Source of the DNA: PNNG01 sp964577055
GTDB taxonomy: Bacteria; Bacteroidota; Bacteroidia; UBA7662
Length of the DNA: 64,000 nucleotides
Direction of reading: 5' to 3'
Assembly (NCBI GenBank): GCA_964577055.1
Contig: CAZNWC010000011.1
Location: 23,315-87,314 of the forward strand
A model generated the notes under the pieces. That model made no database searches. It saw only the letters and a list, made by a program, of their open reading frames with translations, and was not told the DNA's origin. The position numbers and the translations under genes are program-made. Positions 60,192 to 64,000 of the stretch are shown one piece after another (position 1 is the first letter of the stretch; every line of letters begins with the position of its first letter).

Positions 60192-60383
60192 TTACGCCAA
60201 TTTCACTGATACTGCATTCATTCCTTTGCGACCTTCTTTCAAATCGAAAGTCACTTTGTCGTTCTCGCGAACTTTGTCAACGAGACCTGTAACGTGTACA
60301 AAATATTCTGTACCCGTTTCTTCGTCCTTGATGAAACCGAAACCTTTGGTTTCATTGAAGAACTTTACTGTTCCTGTAAGCAT
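60192..60383 (-). CDS. Cold-shock domain protein (CspA family)
   Basis: The 63-residue protein is one OB-fold domain that binds single-stranded RNA/DNA and melts RNA structure. Both RNA-binding motifs are present: KGFGFI (RNP1) and YFVHVT (RNP2, where most relatives have FVHFS or FVHIS). The ATG at 60383 is preferred to the open frame to 60434. A promoter lies at 60402-60431, and an unusual palindrome array sits further upstream (60454-60622). Confidence 0.95.
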   Translation of the reverse strand: MLTGTVKFFNETKGFGFIKDEETGTEYFVHVTGLVDKVRENDKVTFDLKEGRKGMNAVSVKLA

Positions 60384-60401
60384 AATGTGATGTTGAAGCC
60401 G

Positions 60402-60431
60402 TAAAGGTAGGTGATAAGTGTCAGCATCCAA
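60402..60431 (-). promoter_or_regulatory. Promoter of the cold-shock gene
   Basis: On the minus strand TTG, 19 bases, TACCTTTA fits the Bacteroidota consensus except for the last base. It lies 18 bases before the ATG. Confidence 0.6.
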
Positions 60432-60453
60432 CACAAAGGGCGATTTATTTTCT

Positions 60454-60622
60454 GGCCTGCGGGCTGTGGGTGGCCTGCGGCCTGTGAATGCCTGCGGCTG
60501 TGGGTGGCCTGCGGCCTATGGTTGTCCCGCACGTGCGGGACTGTGGTTTCCCTGCGGGCTGTTGACGGCCTGCGGCCTGTTAACGTTCCGCTGAGCGGAA
60601 AAGGGAATGCCCTGCGGGCTGG
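60454..60622. repeat. Array of short palindromes separated by TGT-type spacers
   Basis: Palindromes GGCCTGCGGGC, GGCCTGCGGCC, GCCTGCGGC, GGCCTGCGGCC, TCCCGCACGTGCGGGA, CCCTGCGGG, GGCCTGCGGCC, TTCCGCTGAGCGGAA and CCCTGCGGG follow each other about every 18-25 bases. Between them lie spacers such as TGTGGGT, TGTGAAT, TATGGTTG and TGTTGAC. Stem sequences change from unit to unit but stay self-complementary. Confidence 0.85.
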
Positions 60623-60668
60623 AGAAAGACTGGCAGTAAAGTGACAACCTAAATCAGGCATCGTCAAA

Positions 60669-60703
60669 CTTTGAACTTTGAACTTTGAACTTTGAACTTT
60701 GAA
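60669..60703. repeat. Five CTTTGAA heptamers
   Basis: Five perfect copies of CTTTGAA lie directly before the inverted-repeat terminator of the cytochrome gene. The same heptamer occurs at 54525-54552, and a CCTTGAA version at 63941-64000. Confidence 0.9.
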
Positions 60704-60704
60704 C

Positions 60705-60753
60705 CCCTAAAATGAAAAGAGCTGCCTTTTGGGCAGCTCTTTTCATTTTAGGG
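60705..60753. terminator. Perfect 22-bp inverted repeat, terminator of the cytochrome c gene
   Basis: CCCTAAAATGAAAAGAGCTGCC and its exact reverse complement are separated by five bases. The stem is AT-rich outside and GC-rich inside, so it terminates on either strand. Confidence 0.85.
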
Positions 60754-60760
60754 CGTTCGC

Positions 60761-61234
60761 TTAGGCCTTGGGAGCCATGCTGCGGATGTAGTTGATCAAA
60801 TGCCATCCGTCTTCGTCGCTAATACCATAGGTTGAGATTTTCAACATGGCGCCGCGACCGTTGAGGAGTTTCCAGTGGAGTTCACCATCGGTTTGGCTGG
60901 GGGTTTTGTCGATGAGGTTGGCAGCTTTTACAGCTTGACCAGCAGGAACTTCAGCTTTCATGTCGGCACCATGACAGCTTACGCAATACTGGTTAAAAAT
61001 GCCTTTGCCTTTTTCGATTGAAGCTGCATCAGCGGTCTTTGGGTTCGCAGTTGCTTTGCTTTCTTCTGGTGCTACCCAAGCCTCAGCTTCGGTTGCCGGT
61101 GCTTCTTCAGCAACGGGAGCCGCTTCTTCGGTGGCGGGAGTTTCTTCGGTGGCTTCTTCGCCGCCACCACAGGCTACCATCACACTTACGCCTGCCAAAA
61201 GGGCCAGGCTGAGCATCCATTTGTTTGTATTCAT
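60761..61234 (-). CDS. Lipoprotein monohaem cytochrome c
   Basis: The 157-residue protein has a lipobox (MLSLALLAGVSVMVAC, Cys22). An acidic Glu/Ala/Thr/Pro linker (23-60, EEATEETPATEEAAPVAEE pattern) is followed by a class I cytochrome c domain with CVSCH (84-88) and a probable axial Met in GRGAMLKI; it ends DEDGWHLINYIRSM. It is expected to carry electrons at the outer face of the inner membrane. Divergently placed next to a CcoI-type copper ATPase gene, it may serve a terminal oxidase. A TATATTTG box lies at 61263-61270. Confidence 0.9.
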   Translation of the reverse strand: MNTNKWMLSLALLAGVSVMVACGGGEEATEETPATEEAAPVAEEAPATEAEAWVAPEESKATANPKTADAASIEKGKGIFNQYCVSCHGADMKAEVPAGQAVKAANLIDKTPSQTDGELHWKLLNGRGAMLKISTYGISDEDGWHLINYIRSMAPKA

Positions 61235-61262
61235 GATTCTGTTGATTGTGTCGATTACATGA

Positions 61263-61270
61263 CAAATATA
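61263..61270 (-). promoter_or_regulatory. -7 box of the cytochrome c gene
   Basis: TATATTTG on the minus strand, 28 bases before the ATG, is a perfect TAnnTTTG; no upstream TTG is found at the right spacing. Confidence 0.55.
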
Positions 61271-61400
61271 TGACGGAAATGTTTGGCTTTATTGCTGAAT
61301 GCCGAATAAATCTCGCCATCTTCGAAAAGAGATAAAAATATTTTAAGACATTCTTGTCTTTATATTCAAATCTCTTTTGTTTATTTGCAGGAACTTACCA

Positions 61401-63821
61401 ATGAAATATTTACCTGCCGATACCATCAACGAACGCTTGACGTGTACCCATTGCGGCGATGCCTGCGATGGCAGCATCCGCAATGCCGAACAACAGGCCT
61501 TTTGCTGCCATGGATGCGCCAGCGTGCACCAATTGCTTTCTGAAAACAATATGCAAGATTTCTACCGCATGCAGGAAGGCAAAACCACCAAACCCGGTGA
61601 CATTGATGCGGCACGTTTCGAACACCTAAACGACCCCGAACTACAACGCCAGCTCATCGATTACGAAGACGAAAAGCAATACCGCGTGAGCCTGCGCCTG
61701 CCGCAAATACACTGCACAGCCTGTGTGTATTTGCTCGAACAGCTCTATCGCTTTAACAGCCACATCGCCGAAAGCAAAATCGACTTTGTGCGTAAAGAAA
61801 TCAGCATCACCGTGCGCAAACCGGGCCTCAGCCTGCGCGAATTGGTGTTGCTGCTGCATGAACTGGGTTATGGTCCCGACCTCAACCACAAACTCGGCAA
61901 CCGCCGCGAAGTAGATCCCGAAAAGAAAAAGCTCCTGCGCAAACTGGCCGTTGCTGGCTTTGCCTTTGGCAATGTGATGTTGCTGAGCTTTCCCGAATAC
62001 CTCAGCACGGGCGGACTGAATGAACCCCTCGTGCAGACCACCATCCATGTGCTCAACATCCTGCTGTCGATTCCGGTTTTGGCCTACAGTGGCACCCATT
62101 ATTTCAAATCGGCTTGGGAAGGCCTCAAAAAAGGCGTTCTCAACATCGATATCCCCATTGCCCTGGGCATGGTGGTGTTGTTTGTGCGTTCGCTGTTCGA
62201 AATCATCAGCCAAAGTGGGGCGGGCTACCTCGATTCACTCACCGGACTGGTGTTTTTCTTGCTCCTCGGCCGCTTCTTCCAGCAAAAAACCTACGACGAA
62301 CTCAGCTTTGAGCGCGATTTTCGTTCGTTTTTCCCCCTGGGCATCACGCGCATCCATGGCAACCAAGAGGAGGAAATTGCCATCGACAAACTGCAACCCG
62401 GCGACGAAATTTTGGTGCGCAACGAAGAAGTCATTCCAGCCGATGCTATCCTAAACGCCGATAAATGTTTGGTCGATTACAGCTTCGTAACCGGCGAAAG
62501 CGAGCCGCAGGAACGCTTCCGTGGCGATGTGCTGTATGCCGGCGGCAAAATCATTGGCATGGCCGTGCGCATGGAAGTAATCAAAAAGGTGGCCCAAGGA
62601 TACCTCACCAAACTGTGGAACCACGAAAGCTTCAGCAAAAAGCACGACGACCGTTTCAAAACCATTACCGACCGCATTGCCCGCTACTTCACGCCGGCAG
62701 TGATTGGGCTGTCCATAGCCGGATTTGCTTATTGGTACAGACAAAGTCCCGAAATGGCCTTTCAGGTATTTGCAGCGGTGTTGATCATCGCTTGTCCCTG
62801 TGCCCTGGCCCTCTCCGCCCCCTTCACCTTTGGCAATGCCATCCGCATTTTGGGCCGCAACAAGCTTTTTGTGAAAAACAGCGTGGTGGTCGACAAGCTC
62901 AGCCAAATCGATGAGCTCATTTTCGACAAAACCGGCACGCTCACCAGTTCTGAGCAAAACGACATTGATTTCAGCGGCATCCAATGGGATTTTCGGCAGC
63001 AGCAGTTGGTGAAAACCGCCTGTCGCAACAGCACCCACCCTTTGAGCCGTCAATTGGCCCAGGCTTTAGATGCTGAAGTCTGCGAAAACATCCAGCTGTT
63101 CGACGAAGTGCGTGGCAAGGGCATTGCGGCCATCATCGATCACCAGCGTGTAAAATTGGGCAGTGCCGATTTCTTGGAGCTCAGCGACGACGAACGCAGC
63201 AGCATGCCAGGCAGTCTGGTGTATGTACGTGTGAATGGCGAGTTGTTGGGTTATGTGCGCTACAAAAACGCCTATCGTACAGGCATGGATGAAAGCCTGG
63301 GTGAATTACGCAGCAAATACGCCATGCACCTCTTATCGGGCGATGGCGACCAAGAAGCCCCCGTGCTTCAGCCGCTTTTTGGGGAGGATGCCGAAATGCA
63401 TTTCCGCCAATCGCCGGCCGATAAGCTCCAATACATCGAAAAGCGCCAGCAAGCCGGTGCCGGATTGGTGATGATGGTGGGTGACGGCCTCAACGACGCC
63501 GGTGCCCTGCAACAAGCAGCCGTGGGTGTGGCCGTCAGCGAGCGCGACGGGCAGTTCACTCCCGCCTCCGACGCCATTTTGGCCGGCGAGCAAGTGCCCA
63601 ACCTGCACCGCATGCTCGCCTTTGCCCGCGACAGCCGACGCGTGATTTTCACCAACCTCGGCTTTTCGCTCACCTACAATGTGGTAGGCCTCAGCTTCGC
63701 CCTCAGCGGACAACTCACCCCGGTGGTAAGCGCCATCCTCATGCCGGTGAGCAGCATCACTGTTGTGGTGAGTGCCACGCTCTTAACCAACTACTATGCA
63801 AAACGGAATGGACTTAAATAG
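61401..63821 (+). CDS. Copper-exporting P-type ATPase of the CcoI/FixI type
   Basis: The 806-residue P1B ATPase begins with a Cys-rich module (CTHCGDACDG...CCHGCASVHQLL) typical of CcoI. An HMA domain with CTAC (105-108) follows, then eight membrane helices with the metal-path CPC motif (IIACPCALALSAPF), the phosphorylation site DKTGTLT, and GDGLNDAGALQ. CcoI supplies copper for assembly of cbb3-type oxidase. The ATG at 61401 gives the family N-terminus; the frame upstream (61377) adds eight unsupported residues. The usual small ccoS gene does not follow within the remaining 180 bp. The oxidase genes may lie beyond the window. Confidence 0.95.
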   Translation: MKYLPADTINERLTCTHCGDACDGSIRNAEQQAFCCHGCASVHQLLSENNMQDFYRMQEGKTTKPGDIDAARFEHLNDPELQRQLIDYEDEKQYRVSLRLPQIHCTACVYLLEQLYRFNSHIAESKIDFVRKEISITVRKPGLSLRELVLLLHELGYGPDLNHKLGNRREVDPEKKKLLRKLAVAGFAFGNVMLLSFPEYLSTGGLNEPLVQTTIHVLNILLSIPVLAYSGTHYFKSAWEGLKKGVLNIDIPIALGMVVLFVRSLFEIISQSGAGYLDSLTGLVFFLLLGRFFQQKTYDELSFERDFRSFFPLGITRIHGNQEEEIAIDKLQPGDEILVRNEEVIPADAILNADKCLVDYSFVTGESEPQERFRGDVLYAGGKIIGMAVRMEVIKKVAQGYLTKLWNHESFSKKHDDRFKTITDRIARYFTPAVIGLSIAGFAYWYRQSPEMAFQVFAAVLIIACPCALALSAPFTFGNAIRILGRNKLFVKNSVVVDKLSQIDELIFDKTGTLTSSEQNDIDFSGIQWDFRQQQLVKTACRNSTHPLSRQLAQALDAEVCENIQLFDEVRGKGIAAIIDHQRVKLGSADFLELSDDERSSMPGSLVYVRVNGELLGYVRYKNAYRTGMDESLGELRSKYAMHLLSGDGDQEAPVLQPLFGEDAEMHFRQSPADKLQYIEKRQQAGAGLVMMVGDGLNDAGALQQAAVGVAVSERDGQFTPASDAILAGEQVPNLHRMLAFARDSRRVIFTNLGFSLTYNVVGLSFALSGQLTPVVSAILMPVSSITVVVSATLLTNYYAKRNGLK

Positions 63822-63940
63822 ACGATCCCGAATTACTCGGGACTGCTGCGCAGCAGCTGACAGGAGTTCATCTCCACAATCTCTCCCTGACCTCTCCCTA
63901 ATGGTCGGGACTCGCCTTGTGTCCTCATTGTTACGCGAAA
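63822..63940. other. Intergenic palindromes after the copper ATPase gene
   Basis: The region has a TCCCGAATTACTCGGGA stem and the perfect palindrome CTGCTGCGCAGCAG close together (about 63836-63861), then unstructured sequence up to the heptamer array. No gene is seen. Confidence 0.6.
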
Positions 63941-64000
63941 CCTTGAACCTTGAACCTTGAACCTTGAACCTTGAACCTTGAACCTTGAACCTTGAACCTT
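63941..64000. repeat. CCTTGAA heptamer array running to the window edge
   Basis: At least eight perfect copies of CCTTGAA fill 63941-64000 and continue past the end of the window. Confidence 0.92.

Overview
The window is a piece of a Bacteroidota chromosome, probably from a metagenome-derived or draft assembly because it opens with 45 undetermined bases at a contig or scaffold gap. The evidence for the phylum is consistent. Several genes have near-perfect TAnnTTTG promoter boxes, some with an upstream TTG. There are type IX secretion (T9SS) sorting domains of type A and type B. The F1 genes atpD and atpC form their own operon, epsilon is only 80 aa, and DnaJ has two instead of four zinc motifs. 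Coding density is high and most of the window is ordinary housekeeping sequence. I see no rRNA, CRISPR array or prophage.

Layout. 46-3734: the tail of an S41 protease, a small acidic lipoprotein, the GTPase pair era-der, tRNA-Arg(CCG), a small membrane protein and the initiator tRNA. 3735-8533: an AT-rich accessory segment beginning at the 3' end of the initiator tRNA. It holds a 686-aa exported protein of unknown function, an IS3-family element with a mutated catalytic residue and no target duplication, a gene cut by that element, and a SHOCT-type pseudogene with two frameshifts. 8687-19743: glyA, two paralogous exported proteins, an exported-looking DOPA-type dioxygenase, an alpha/beta hydrolase, a ParDE-like toxin-antitoxin pair, a CoA-transferase, grpE-dnaJ and tpx. 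19744-20451: three 236-bp tandem repeats, each ending in a copy of the last codons of tpx. 20511-31774: a membrane PH-like protein, an exported HNH protein, a second toxin-antitoxin pair, a THUMP methyltransferase with altered motifs, a GMC oxidoreductase, pcm, the ybaB-DUF2231-lepB operon, and an operon of MFS transporter, LutA-like protein and Ldh-type dehydrogenase.

32024-44925: two giant paralogous T9SS cargo proteins (1995 and 2173 aa) built of beta-helix and CARDB-like modules. 45489-47252: atpD-atpC. 48275-55952: a tightly coupled six-gene operon of exported proteins: two lipoproteins, a Tat-exported DUF1501 protein, a haem lipoprotein, another lipoprotein and a CUB/T9SS type-B protein. 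56188-60119: an outer-membrane barrel and its decayed relative, a THI5/NMT1-like protein without a signal peptide, a TRIC channel whose 3' end is duplicated about 365 bp downstream, and an NTF2-like exported protein. 60192-63821: a cold-shock protein, a lipoprotein cytochrome c and a CcoI-type copper ATPase, separated by unusual repeats (an array of short palindromes, heptanucleotide arrays and a perfect 22-bp inverted repeat).

The most unusual signals are the two loci where a dispersed repeat lies between a gene and a second, codon-aligned copy of that gene's 3' end; the array of compensating palindromes upstream of the cold-shock gene; the six-gene exported operon; and the tRNA-bounded island with a dead insertion sequence.
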